Below the pieces are notes generated by a model. That model was not told the DNA's origin. It did not search any database and saw only the letters and a list, made by a program, of their open reading frames with translations. DNA of 64,000 nucleotides from Zygaena filipendulae (taxonomy: Eukaryota; Arthropoda; Insecta; Lepidoptera; Zygaenidae): positions 2,817,501 through 2,881,500 of the forward strand of contig OU015670.1 of NCBI GenBank assembly GCA_907165275.2, written 5' to 3'. The position numbers and the translations under genes are program-made. Below are positions 38,366-48,887 of the stretch, in pieces. Each line of letters opens with the position of its first letter. Position 1 is the first letter of the stretch.

Positions 38366-38892
38366 TTACCTTAAGCACACAGCAAGTCGTTCTTCGGAAG
38401 ATATACTTTTTCGCATGTGGGTATTATTTTTCTTAATATCTTCTTTAATTAGATCATGAAGCTCGGAAAAGGTTGATCTTGACTCCCGGAAATAATCACA
38501 AAATTTTCCGTCAGATAATTCACCAAATATTTTAAACTCTCCGGAAATTTCCTTATACTTTATGTGATCTTCAATCCACATCATTCTGTTTTTGGCACAT
38601 GTGGCAATACGCGCGTCAAAATCACAATCCGAATCATCTTCTGATGAACTATCTAGTAGATCTAATAGTAAGTAACTCGACGGGTCCATAGTATTATAAC
38701 ATTAAAATTAAGAACACCCTTTATAACACTTTAGCAGCTGGAGAGTGTGTCAATCGGGACGTATGCCAATGAAATGAAGGGAAAGATACATTACATTACC
38801 TGTTGTGTGTGATACATTAAGATAATTTAAAGCTATACATCCCGGGATGTAATGCACATTAATATACATTATAGCTGCTGTGTGTGAAGCCC
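38366..38892 (-). pseudogene. Harbinger 2 transposase first exon and possible right end
   Basis: ATG at 38689 (minus): MDPSSYLLLDLLDSSSEDDSDCDFD...FCDYFRESRSTFSELHDLIKEDI...RKSISSEERLAVCLR then GTAAGA, the same architecture as first exons of the other two Harbinger transposases here. The catalytic exon is missing, consistent with loss of the middle of this element. The end may be ...gctgctgtgtgtgaagccc at 38892 followed by TTTA; no matching left end was found. Confidence 0.6.
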
Positions 38893-38938
38893 TTTACATG
38901 TGACAAATGAAATCATGCACACCTTTATTTGCTTATAT

Positions 38939-39135
38939 TTACCAATTAACACTAAAGATTCTTCCACTCCTTGTTCTCCAATGACACTATTACTATTTAT
39001 GAGTGAAGCAACACCCTCTTCAAAATCGTCCATCGGTTCAGGTGGTGAACCACCACCAGTTTTATTGCAACTTCGGATGTAGTTTGCTTTTTTTGATTTT
39101 ACTCTACATTGCAAATCTTGCCATGACTGGAACAA
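38939..39135 (-). pseudogene. Myb/SANT-like (Myb_DNA-bind_5-type) exon fragment
   Basis: Minus-strand SWQDLQCRVKSKKANYIRSCNKTGGGSPPEPMDDFEEGVASLINSNSVIGEQGVEESLVLIG then a GTAAAT donor. The spacing of Trp, KxK and GGG resembles the second half of Myb_DNA-bind_5 domains found in Harbinger regulators. The first half is absent, so the fragment is isolated. Confidence 0.45.
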
Positions 39136-39197
39136 TTTACATATAATATTTGTAAGATAATAAGATTACAGAAAGTGAATTATAAGTAGGTATATAC

Positions 39198-39883
39198 AGG
39201 ATGTCAACAAACCTCCGACATATCCGAAACTACGATATTCCCTACACCAGTACGAACATTTTAGACGTGGAAATTCAGCTGGGAAATCAACGGTTTTCAA
39301 GATATTAAGCCTCAAAGTTTCGTAAATTTTGTTCTACTTATTGCATAGTTTTGTAGTGTATCACGTGACCAATATTTTCTCTTAAGTAACTTGGTAGTTA
39401 TTTCAATTATTTGCAACTAAAACAAGGCTACAAAGAAAGATAATTCAATGTACAACGCACGGGCGGGGCGAGCGAGTAGCTCTCAGGCAGAGGTCGCATT
39501 GCCGCCGCCGCGCCACCCCCGTCGAGTCCCGCGCATCAAAATGTAACACGACAATGATTAATCTACCTACAACAATTATTATTGTAGTGCAATCTTTGAT
39601 AATTCTGGATTATTTGACTGGCGGGCGACTGGGGAGATGACACACGTAACTGGAAAATGCGATAAGTGAGTAGGTATTTCGGAAAAACAACGAGTATCGA
39701 GGCCTATCTTGTTACCACAGTGAAAAAACCGTAAATTCCGCGTTGAAAATAACGTTTTTAAAAATTTTAGATGAGTAAGTAAAACCGACACTGAAAAGTA
39801 GATTTTCAGGAAAATAATAATCATTAGCTAAAAAGTAAAAAAAAATATTGCACAAAAAGATCATTACGAAGTAATCGTTGTTA
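39198..39883 (+). other. 5' part of DD41D element, no gene
   Basis: AT-rich with a GC patch around 39460-39540 (gggcggggcgagcgag...ccgccgccgcgccaccc). No ORF, no RNA gene seen. Confidence 0.4.
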
Positions 39884-40110
39884 AGCGCCCTGTAAACCTT
39901 CAAATTGTTTGTCAAATTTTACGTGTTTGTCAAATTATTTGATAGTGTTCAACTTTGTTTGATGCGTTTGTCAAACAATCTACGTGTTTGACGAGTTTGA
40001 TGAAAATTTTGATTGAAGTCGTGTTTGACAAACACGTTTGTACATGTACGGCGGTGTTTGGCAAAAAATATCACAGTTGGTCGCTATCCACCACAGCGTA
40101 TCTCACACGG
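39884..40110 (+). repeat. TIR and tttgtcaaa subterminal array, Harbinger 3 left
   Basis: The words ttgtcaaa or ttgacaaa occur at least seven times between 39905 and 40035; the right end (42555-42620) has the same words. Likely binding sites for the element's proteins. Confidence 0.75.
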
Positions 40111-40140
40111 AAACTTGGCAGTTAGCACCACGTTAGCACC

Positions 40141-42027
40141 ATGGAGGATCTTTCCGGTGACAACAGTGTGGAGAATATCAACAATATCACGGACAAAGAA
40201 TTTATGTTGCATTTTATTTCCATCTATCGTGACTTGCCGATCTTATGGAAAATAAAATCTACAGAGTATATGGACAAAAACAAGAGAAGCGCAGCAATAA
40301 AAAAAATGACAAATTTATTAAAGATGTGTCGCCGAAATATTACGGAGGAAGAAGTGAAGAAAAAAATTATTTTACGTACAAGTTTTAACCGCGAAAACAA
40401 CAAAGTGAAAAAGTCCATGCTTTCTGGTTCTAGTACTGATGATCTGTATGTACCATCATTATGGTACTACAAAGAATTAGAATTTTTACAAGATCAAATG
40501 GAAGGAGAATCAGGCATAAGCACAATAATAGAAGAATTACAGGTGAATAGTATTCTTTATTTTAGATTATTTTTTTACACTTAAGATATTTAAAATTACT
40601 CTAAACATTTGTTCTGCCATGGAATAGCACCCGTTGTTACAAAATACTCACAAAAATCATCTCTTACTTGTTTTGCTAGTGTCGCACTATTTCCAGCTCG
40701 AGTACGTTCAATACCTAACAACATTGGCTCATTTCTCCAACTACCCTGCGTAGTAGTCCCCGTAACACAATCTTCTATGTCTATCTCTCCATGACGAATG
40801 TAATTTTTTTGTTTCCTAAGTAAATTGTGTAGATGACAACATGCCATAACTACAATTTTTGCTTTTGTAGGTGACAATTTAATAGGTTTTTGGAAGATCT
40901 TAAAACGACTTGTTAGGATGCCAAATACATTTTCAATAACGCGTCGAGCACGTGATAACCGATAATTGAAGATTCGCCTGTTATCATTTAACACCTGTTT
41001 ATTGTACGGTTTCAAAAAATTTGGAAGTAGCTGGAAAGCTTCATCACCTACAAACACAAAGGGCATTTTTTTATTTGTATTCGGTAATTCATCCGGTTCT
41101 GGAATCTGCAACTTATTATTCTCGAAGTAATGCCAAAATTTTGTATTTTTAATTACTCCTCCATCCGATACTCTTCCATTTGTGCCCACATCAACCATGA
41201 TGAATTCATAATTTGCATTTGCTATACCCATGAGTACTATGCTGTATGTTCCTTTATAGTTATAGTAGTAGGAACCGGAATGCTCAGGCTTTTGTAAAGT
41301 AATGTGCTTGCCATCTACAGCTCCAATGCAATTGGGAAAGTTCCACGTGTTTCCAAACTGTCGTCCCAATATCTTCCAATTTTCTTGTGTTTTAGGTATC
41401 TGAAATTTAGAAGAAATATATTATTTTTATTTGTAGGAATCACCATCATCACAATCATCAACTGCAACGGCTTCACAACCGTCAACTTCTACAAAACCAG
41501 TGCTACTAAAGAAGAAAAAGGAGGATTTACAACATGACTTAATGACATTAGCCAGGGATCATTTCAAAAAACCTGAAAATGAATATCAAGCAATGGCAAA
41601 AAACTGGGCTTTTAAACTTGAAAGGATGACTGCACAACAAAGACGGCTGGCAGAAAAATTCATAAACGAAATACTCTTCGAAGGAGAAGAAGGAAATCTT
41701 CATAGACATTCAGTAATCATCAATCCGAATAATCAACATTCCATTTCCTCAACTCCATCTCCCATTCAGCACATTCAATCACCTACATATTACTCACAAT
41801 CTCCTGTACTGCAAACTCCCTCTCCCATTCCGTACATTCAATCTCCAACCTCCCACACTCAAGAGCCTATTTCCCAAGAACCATCATTAATTTCAACAGA
41901 ACAAGCATATCAGTCGAATACGGAGCAACCTGTCATTATTCATATTCCAGACTCGAAATCAAACGAAAATAGTCCAAATGAAGCTAATACAGCAGCAAAT
42001 TTCATACAAAATTTTTATTCATTTTAA
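40141..42027 (+). CDS. Harbinger 3 MADF-BESS DNA-binding protein
   Basis: Exon 1 40141-40542 (MEDLSGDNSVENINNITDKEFMLHFISIYRDLPILWKIKS...) carries a MADF domain at about residues 18-110 and ends GTGAAT. Exon 2 41437-42027 after ttgtag reads ESPSSQSSTATASQ... with a BESS-like helix (NWAFKLERMTAQQRRLAEKFINEILFEG) and a Pro/Ser/Gln-rich tail with SPxxxIQSP repeats. The splice joins in frame as EELQESPSS. Open throughout. The convergent transposase exon lies in its intron, as in Harbinger 1. Confidence 0.85.
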
Positions 42028-42480
42028 TTAAGTGTGGTTTGTTATTTTAAAATTAAAATCTTACCTGAATATTATTGCTTAGCGTTTCATTTATAGCTTC
42101 ACATGTTTCGATAATAATGTCGCTCAATGTACGAGGTGCAATGCAGGCTTGAAATTTCAAATCTTCGAAATCGGCCCCACTAGCCAAGTACCTCAAAGTA
42201 ATTGATAATCTTTGAGAAGCTGGTATAGATTTGCGCATGACTGTGTCCTTTTTTTCAATGCGAGGACGGAGCAATATTAGTAATTCCTCAAAAGTTTTAT
42301 GGTCCATGCGCAGGAAGTTTGTGTAGTCTTCTCGTTCTGTGAGTAATATTTCTCTTAGCAAATTTTCATGAGTATATTTTTCTCTTAATTTCAACCATTC
42401 TCTACTCCATCGTCTTTTTTTTTTTTCTTGATACACAGTGCTAGAGTCAAGGCCAAAAATGCCTCATCTGTTTTACTCAT
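40596..42480 (-). pseudogene. Harbinger 3 DDE transposase, one-base shift in an A12 run
   Basis: Minus strand: exon 1 from the ATG at 42480 (MSKTDEAFLALTLAL...) to 42065, exon 2 41399-40596. Between start and body lies a run of 12 A (coding strand) where the frame is off by one; with 13 it would read straight into RRWSREWLKLREKYTHENLLREI...SIPASQRLSITLRYLASGADFEDL. The catalytic exon is intact: NCIGAVDGKHITL (Asp), YYYNYKGTYSIVLMGIA, VDVGTNGRVSDGG (Asp), FVGDEAFQL, NYRLSRARRVIENVFG (Glu), CHLHNLLR. The shift is either a minor mutation or a homopolymer error. Confidence 0.82.
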
Positions 42481-42642
42481 TATAAAGGTTCGACAGGACG
42501 TCACGTCACGACAAGAATCTACGAACTGAATCTACAAGACACCAAAAAAATTTGTTTGATCGTCTACAGGATTGTTTGACGAAAACGTGAAGTTTGACAA
42601 ACAAATTTGTCAAACAAATTTGAACGTTAACAGGGCGCTTTA

Positions 42643-43733
42643 GGATTTGAAGCCGGTATAATCGGGAGTGTGCGTTGAGTAGTCTGGTTTTCGCGCTACA
42701 CCATCTGGGTAGTGATTGCACTTGCCGAAATAATGAAACAATAGGAGTTTTGAATTACGGTCTAGTTAATTTACGGCCGTTTTAAATAATTCTATCAGAT
42801 TCTGTAACCAGCCGGCTTGCAATAGAAAGTTCTCAGGTTCCTTCTTCAGAGAGGGCCCGATTCAAATTTAATTTTCTACTTGCCGAAATGCTTTCCTTTC
42901 GGAAAGTGCGCGCGCGGCCTTTGTCAAAGAAATTGCTACCTACACCTAGCGCGCGCGGCGGGCATCAAAGACACCGCTCTCTGCCCGCTCTCGCATTGCA
43001 CACAGGTGCCGCCTACAGCTAGTGTTGTGGTAGAAGCTGATTAGAAATATCGAAACAAAATTGTATATCGTTATTTAATGTTGAAAGATGACTGTATGTT
43101 GGTTATTGTATCAAAGTATGTACATACAATTCATAAAAAAAATATCTTAAATAACTCGATTAGATATTAGTTATTGATTAACTTAGATTATAAATTTATT
43201 TTTAAATAATTAATTAATATTAATTAATTATTTAATATTTTTTGCCTCTAGAGGAAGAACAGTTTAATTTTTTTATTTAATAATCTAAATTTATCCTTTT
43301 CTTTGCTAATAAATGACGCTTAGTTATTGTTAATACGTTTTCATTTCAAATTAAATTACTGGATGATGATTTACACTGAGTACCGACTTATTTCTTTATT
43401 AATTTCATTATTTGTGTATTGAAATTATTTTTAAGTTCGTAGTAATCTAATCTTTAATAAATTGAACTTTCCAAAAATAAAAAATAAATTATTTATCGAA
43501 TCGGACGGGGATAATTTGCGTGGGGACCTCTCTAGTCTGTAGTCACGTAAAGTAGGTACTAACTTGTTCTTTTGTGAATAAATCTAGGTAAATTAGTTCA
43601 ATCGCGGTCGTCTCCGAATGAACAGTGTTTCCCGGTTATGAGTGTTTTGAGTGCAGTTGTGTTTTTATTTAGTTTTCTTTTGATAGATAGGTATTTTGTT
43701 TGTATTGTGAGTTGTGACAAGAGAGAGTGAACG
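42643..43733 (+). other. Leader region of DD41D element
   Basis: No gene. Contains a GC-rich patch (42905-42970, gcgcgcgcggcc and gcgcgcggcggg) and long AT-rich stretches (43080-43500). Confidence 0.4.
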
Positions 43734-45113
43734 ATGTCGTATCATTATTCAGCTGAAGAGTATCTGAATATGCTTTACTGTTATGGCAGAGCTGAAGGAA
43801 ATCTTGCCGAAGCTCTTCGTCAATATGGTACTAGATATCCTGATGCCCATCAGCCTCGAAACCCTCGCGTGATTTTACAAGCCGTGTATCGCGTGAGGGA
43901 GAACCAACCGATCGTGCCTATTGCACCGGGCGGTGGCAGGCCAGTACGTGCTGCGGCTGAAGAAGCCATACTGGCGGTAATGAGGGCTAACCCTCGACTC
44001 GGAGTGCGGACGGCCTCAGCAACGAGGGAATCGTGCGCGGCATGTCGTATCTCATACCACTGTATGGAAGGTACTGAAAAGAGATCGACAGCGTCCGTAC
44101 AAGATCCACAAGGTCCAGGCTCTTGTTCCAGGTGACGCCGAGCGACGACTAAGTTACTGCCGTTGGTTGCTTCAGCGGGAAAGTGTGAACCCTGGTTTTA
44201 CATCGCGCATCATCTTTACAGATGAGTGTACGTTCACAAATAACGGCATGTGGAACCGAAGGAATGAGCACTGGTGGAGCCCGTACAATCTGTACCAAAC
44301 CCAGGAAACGGGATTTCAGGTACGATGGAAGTGGAATGTGTGGGCGGGTGTAGTCGGTGACAGGATTCTCGGTCCGTATTTTCTTCCGTCCAGGATGACC
44401 GGACCGGCGTATCTGGATTTTATAAACGAGCACATCGCCAACATAATAATAATAATAATAATAAACTCTTTATTGAACACCACTTAAAAATAAACAATTA
44501 CAAAAACAATTTTACTACAAGGTGGAACAATCGGCGGTCTTATCGCTCAGAGCGATCTCTTCCAGACAACCATTGGGTGCATAGGGAAAATTATAATCTA
44601 GAAGGAAGGCGGTGTTATAATATATAATAATACTGAGCATAAACACATCAACAATATATAAGTACCTACTCATATACTACACACGATTTGGACCGAGATG
44701 ATATTCCTTTGGTTCAATTGACGTGGTTTCAGCACGACGGAGCGCCGCCGCATACGACGGCTCCAGTACGACCAAGGCTGAGTGAGTTGTTCGGGCGCCG
44801 ATGGATCGGCCGCCATGGCCCACAGGGTTGGCCGGCGCGTTCTCCAGATTTGACACCCTTGGACTTTTTTTTATGGGGTCATGTCAAAGATCGCGTTTAC
44901 GACCGCCCTTGCACCGATGCCGGTACAATGAGGCAAAAAATTGTGGATGTGTTTGAGGAACTCAAGCGACAGTCGGAACAGGAAGGTATTCTGCAGCTGG
45001 TGCACCAGAATACCTTATTGAGAGCGCGAACATGCATCCACGAAGAAGGCCGTCAATTCGAACAGTGCCTCGTTCGAGTCGAGAGACCAGTTCCTGATGA
45101 AGCCGACGAGTAG
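43734..45113 (+). pseudogene. DD41D mariner-type transposase with DUF4817-like HTH
   Basis: The ATG at 43734 gives MSYHYSAEEYLNMLYCYGRAEGNLAEALRQYGTRYPDAHQP, an N-terminal HTH of the DUF4817 kind. A one-base shift near 44025-44045 leads into RHVVSHTTVWKVLKRDRQRPYKIHKVQALVPGD...SRIIFTDECTFTNN (first Asp), HWWSP, KWNVWAGVVGDRILGPYFLP. A LINE/SINE end interrupts at about 44444-44690. Then LTWFQHDGAPPHTT (second Asp) and WPARSPDLTPLDFFLWGHVKDRVY, with 41 residues from the second Asp to the Asp of LDFF (DD41D). Ends DEADE. Catalytic residues are kept; the frame is broken twice. Confidence 0.8.
44444..44690 (-). mobile_element. 3' end of a lepidopteran LINE/SINE, inverted
   Basis: Begins with (aat)n and 'aaactctttattgaacaccac', i.e. 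the reverse of an element tail ...tttattattatt, and contains 'ggcggtcttatcgctcagagcgatctcttcca', which I recognise from common lepidopteran LINE 3' ends. Splits the DD41D transposase gene. Confidence 0.65.
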
Positions 45114-45221
45114 GTAAGTAAGTACCTAGCAGTTGTAAACAAATCACCTAATTAAACCATACTGATAGTACCTAAATTCTACATTTTCTTGTGTATGTAG
45201 TTGCGGACTACCTAGTTATTA

Positions 45222-46768
45222 CACACATCAAAAATGTCTAGGGATCAAGTACATTTTAGAGAATTGCCGCCAATTGGGATTATTATTGTAACTTTTCTGG
45301 ATCCTTTTTGAAATTTTTTATTGAATTTCACCATTTCAATAAAGAATTTTATTCAAATTTTGTTTAAACTTTTAAAAATAACTGTCATTAAAAATCCCTA
45401 TAAAAGCGTGTGACGGCGGTTTTACAAAAACATTACAATTTCTGCATCGTAACTGAAAAAAATTGCATTGGTATGGAGCGATGACACCACTTGCCTAGAC
45501 AAGAGATGCTGAGAGCCGTTGGAATGTTGGAAGCTGGCACCAGGCAACGCCCTATGGCTACTGCTGTTGGGACAAGGCAGAGCGTCATAAGCCGCCTATG
45601 GACACGCTATCGCATCACGGGCAGTGTGGCCGAGCGACATGGAGGGCGAACTCGTATCACCACTCGAAGACACGACCGGTATATCCAGAATACAGCGCGA
45701 AGAAATCGTACTATGACCGCCATGATGATAACTACGAGGCTCCACAGCGCTTCAGGCTTACTGATAAGCGATCAAACCATACGTAATCGTTTAAGAGAAG
45801 TGGGTCTGCGATCCTGAAGGCCTCTGAGAGTTCCACCAATAGCGTCCCGCAATCGTACAGCCCGTTTACAATGGGCTCGCGAAGACAGTAATTAGGAGGA
45901 AGAAGACTAGCGTGGTGTTTGCTTTTCCGAGGAATCTCGTTTCGGTATGAGGCCGGATACAAGACGTACATTAGTTTGGAGAAGCCCTGGACGTCAAGAA
46001 CGATTGAAATTCTGTTAGGAAGTTCATCCATATGGAGGGGGAACAATGATGGTTTTAGCGGGTATTAAGATCGGTGGAAGAACCGATCTCATTTGGATCA
46101 GGGGCAACCTTAATGCTCGGATTTATGCGACAAGTATTGTATCAGATGTAATCATCCCTTTGCGAAGCCAGTTGGGTGATTCGTTTCAACTTATGCACGA
46201 CAATGCACGTCCACACACTGCTGGAGTCGTAACACGCACTCTTGCCAATGCTGATATCAACGTCCTGCCGTGGCCTGCTCAATCACCAGACTTAAATCCT
46301 ACTGAGCACGCATGGGTTATACTCCAAAGAAGAGCTCTGCTGAGTATGGACGCCGTAAATACCCCACAACAACTTTTTGACTTCTTACAAAGAACGTGGG
46401 TGGCCATTCCTCAAAGTGATTTTGATGAACTGATTTTAAGCATACCAAATCGCTGCGAATGTGTGATTCGTGTCAATGGAAGGAACACAGATTATTTTAA
46501 TTTGTTTATTCATTACAATAAAAGTTTAAAAAACCCCTGTCTTTGCCTTTTTTGCAATTTTATTGTCGACTTGGAATTGGTTCAATTAGTCACAGCTTAC
46601 AAAAAATGAATATTTTCTTAATTTATTCAAAATGTGGGGATTAGTTGTTAATTTAGATTTGGGAAATAAGGTAGGCAACAAGCCCAGAAGAGTAGATTAG
46701 ATTTAAATTAATTGGGTTTCTTTTTATAGCAAAAAATGCACTTGATCCCTAGACACTTTTGATGTGTG
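45222..46768 (+). mobile_element. Tc1-like element (DD34E), decayed
   Basis: 1547 bp in TA duplications (45220-45221; 46769-46770). Ends CACACATCAAAAATGTCTAG and inverted CACACATCAAAAGTGTCTAG; similarity continues through ggatcaagt.catttt. Confidence 0.9.
45474..46609 (+). pseudogene. Tc1-like DD34E transposase with several stops
   Basis: The ATG (45474) is followed by an early TGA; HLPRQEMLRAVGMLEAGTRQR then gives the first HTH, GTRQSVISRLWTRYRITGS the second, and NTARRNRTMTAMMITTRLHSASG the linker. Stops replace Arg (cga to tga at about 45815) and Trp (tgg to tag at about 45893 and 45909), with another TAG near 46016. FSEESRF carries Glu where Tc1 transposases have the first catalytic Asp (FSDESRF). 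The rest is well kept: MHDNARPHTAG (second Asp), PWPAQSPDLNPTEHAW (Glu, 34 residues on), IPNRCECVIRVNG. Clearly dead. Confidence 0.85.
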
Positions 46769-47052
46769 TAGTTCCGAAACCAAATAGCATCGAAGTAGGT
46801 ATTTAGCTAATTTGAATGCGCTCTCGGTGACGCGGTGTGCACGCGCCGCGGTCGGGTTGCCCGACCGGTCGGCCGACGCGCGATGAGCGCGATGGAGCGC
46901 GATTTGCGAGTACATTGCGCGCTGTAATTTTTTTTTTTTTTTAACCTAAAAATAAAATTAGATTTCCCAACAATATTTTTACTGCAGAATAACTTTAATT
47001 ACTATTTTATATGGATTCATAGCGGTTATGTCGCCGGTCTTTTTACACCCTG
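46769..47052 (+). other. 3' end of DD41D element
   Basis: Non-coding. Contains a CG-rich patch (46825-46920, cgcggtcgggttgcccgaccggtcggccgacgcg) with a local palindrome gggttgcccgacc, a T-run, and the right TIR ending caccctg at 47052. Confidence 0.5.
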
Positions 47053-47054
47053 TA

Positions 47055-48243
47055 GGTAAGCACAAATTAATGTGAAAGTGAAACTGTCTTTGGTAAAAAG
47101 TTACTTACTTTACTTTATTTGAGCCTGGGATAGCATTGACTATTACAGCTATATCCTCCCATTCGCGTTGGGCATCTTACGCAGTAAAATAAGCTGCGAA
47201 TTTGCCGCTTCTCAGCCGAGGCTTATCCCGCATAAATAACACTCAATAATTACAAACACATCCGCCATAATTGTTGTACAAGAGCTCGGCGAGGAAGGCT
47301 AACGCTGTCAGCACTGGAAGATCTCCCTGCAGTGTTAGTAAATAGAGTAGTAGAAGACAATCAATCAATGGAATCGTCCTCTGAGGAACAAAATGTGACG
47401 TTTCGTCATCCTGGAGATTATTGCCGAGCACCAAATACGTTAAATTCTTGTATTGTATACAATTGTACAAACACTACACGCCTTCGAGTAGGTAGAGTAG
47501 TTTCGGGGATTATCGCCTAGTCGGCCAATTGGCCAGTACTATTAACTCTGAAACAAACACAACAACAGGGGTGTACGTAATGGCCATATTGGCGCGCCCC
47601 TTCCCTTTATCTCTCCAGCCGATCCCGGCGTTGTGGCAAGTACGGGCTTGTCCAGCGCATGCAATGATCGAAAATTACCGTCGTGATTTGATGTTATTTT
47701 TTGGTAAGTTTCACTCATTCCAGTTCCTCAAACCGTCATTGTTTTTAAATTGCTAGTACTCAGTTTTGTAGGTAAAGTTTTAAATTATAGTGTGGTGACA
47801 GTTTATTCACTAGATTTTAGGTTAGACTTTTATTTGTCAAAATCGTCCCTTCGGCCATTATGGCTCGTCAGATAGATGGCCAATATGGACCGTGCCAATT
47901 CGGCCATGTATAACATGATTGTTCTACTTATTGGTTCTTTTTTTTAACTACTTTAAGACGTTTGCTTACTTCATCCCCGTACAAAAACAATTGCAAGACT
48001 CGTTAAAAAATAAAAATAACAAATAGCTCACTTCATTTGTGGCCAATACGGCCCTAGACCATAATATCTTACGATACATAAATTTTAACGATTATTTCGT
48101 ATTACGAAAAATGTTTATTTTAGTTATGTTTTGAAGTTAATTACCTTAAATTTCTAATCGTTGAGTACTAAGTTCTAAGACTGAATTAACCAATAAAAAC
48201 TGTTTGATCTCATAAATTTCGAGTTTTATTTCCAAAATGGCTT
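47055..48243 (+). other. No recognisable gene; repeated ggccat/ccaatatgg words
   Basis: A short open stretch (47332-47520, MESSSEEQNVTFRHPGDYC) is unremarkable. Between 47580 and 48060 related words recur (ggccatattggc, cggccattatggc, ggccaatatggacc, ggccaatacggccc), possibly subterminal motifs of an unidentified element. Confidence 0.3.
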
Positions 48244-48515
48244 ATGATGTATATTATGGTATACATATTACCCGAAGTTACTCTACCCAAAAGTTTGGAA
48301 GTTCAGGGACATTTAGAAGACAACATTTGGGATGTTATTTTTACTACACCAAAGATATGTTTTGATTTTAATCCACAGCAAATGTTTGAATGGTCAAAAC
48401 TTCCAAGAAAACTGAAACGTGACTTCAAGATCTTTCGTCACGAATACTGTAATATAGCCATTCATGAGCCATTTTTTTACAGACCTAAAAATCTCAGCAG
48501 CTTTAACAAATGCCT
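48244..48515 (+). pseudogene. Unidentified coding fragment
   Basis: Open frame with LPEVTLPKSLEVQGHLEDNIWDVIFTTPKICFDFNPQQMFEWSKLPRKLKRDFKIFRHEYC. Composition looks like real protein and it is cut at its 3' end by the Jockey fragment. I do not recognise the family; a transposon-derived protein is likely given the neighbours. Confidence 0.3.
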
Positions 48516-48533
48516 TCCACGTTGTAATATTGC

Positions 48534-48887
48534 CGGAGGACCCTATTGTGTTCTCTCCCGGTGAAGTGCAGCGGATGACCCGAAAACTGAGCCGCGTAAG
48601 GCCCCGGGCACAGATGGTATCACTAATGTAGCGCTGTGTCACCTGCCGTTCCGCTCCATAGCGGCGGTGACGCGAACGGTATCCTGCGCACGGGGCACTA
48701 TCCCACCATGTGGAAAACTGGCAGGGTCATCATGCTGCCCAAACTGGGGAAGAATGTCGCTCTCCCCGACAGCTATCGGCCCATCATCACGCTGTGCTAC
48801 CTACGCTCCCGAAGCTGTTCGAGCTACTACTGCTGCGACATATGACTCCGCACATTGGTCCCAGGAGGGAGTAGTTGGTCATAGAGA
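48534..48887 (+). mobile_element. Internal Jockey LINE fragment (RT region)
   Basis: Closely matches about 10170-10510 of the complete Jockey copy (ggaccctat.gtgttctc, cggtgacgcg, ggcactatcccac, cagctatcggcccatc) with many small indels. Both 5' and 3' parts of the element are missing, so it is not an ordinary 5'-truncated insertion. Confidence 0.88.

Larger units (their letters stand above)
39884..42639 (+). mobile_element. PIF/Harbinger transposon 3
   Basis: 2756 bp in TTA duplications (39881-39883; 42640-42642). Ends AGCGCCCTGTAAACCTTC and inverted AGCGCCCTGTTAACGTTC. Both subterminal regions are full of tttgtcaaa/tttgacaaa words. Carries a MADF/BESS gene (+) and a DDE transposase (-). Confidence 0.92.
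39197..47052 (+). mobile_element. DD41D mariner-type element (DUF4817 transposase) with nested insertions
   Basis: Ends CAGGATGTCAACAAACC...CGACATATCCG (39197) and inverted CAGGGTGTAAAAAGACC...CGACATAACCG (to 47052), about 70% alike over 31 bp, inside TA (39195-39196; 47053-47054). Removing Harbinger 3, a LINE/SINE end and a Tc1 element leaves about 3.3 kb with one transposase gene. Confidence 0.68.
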
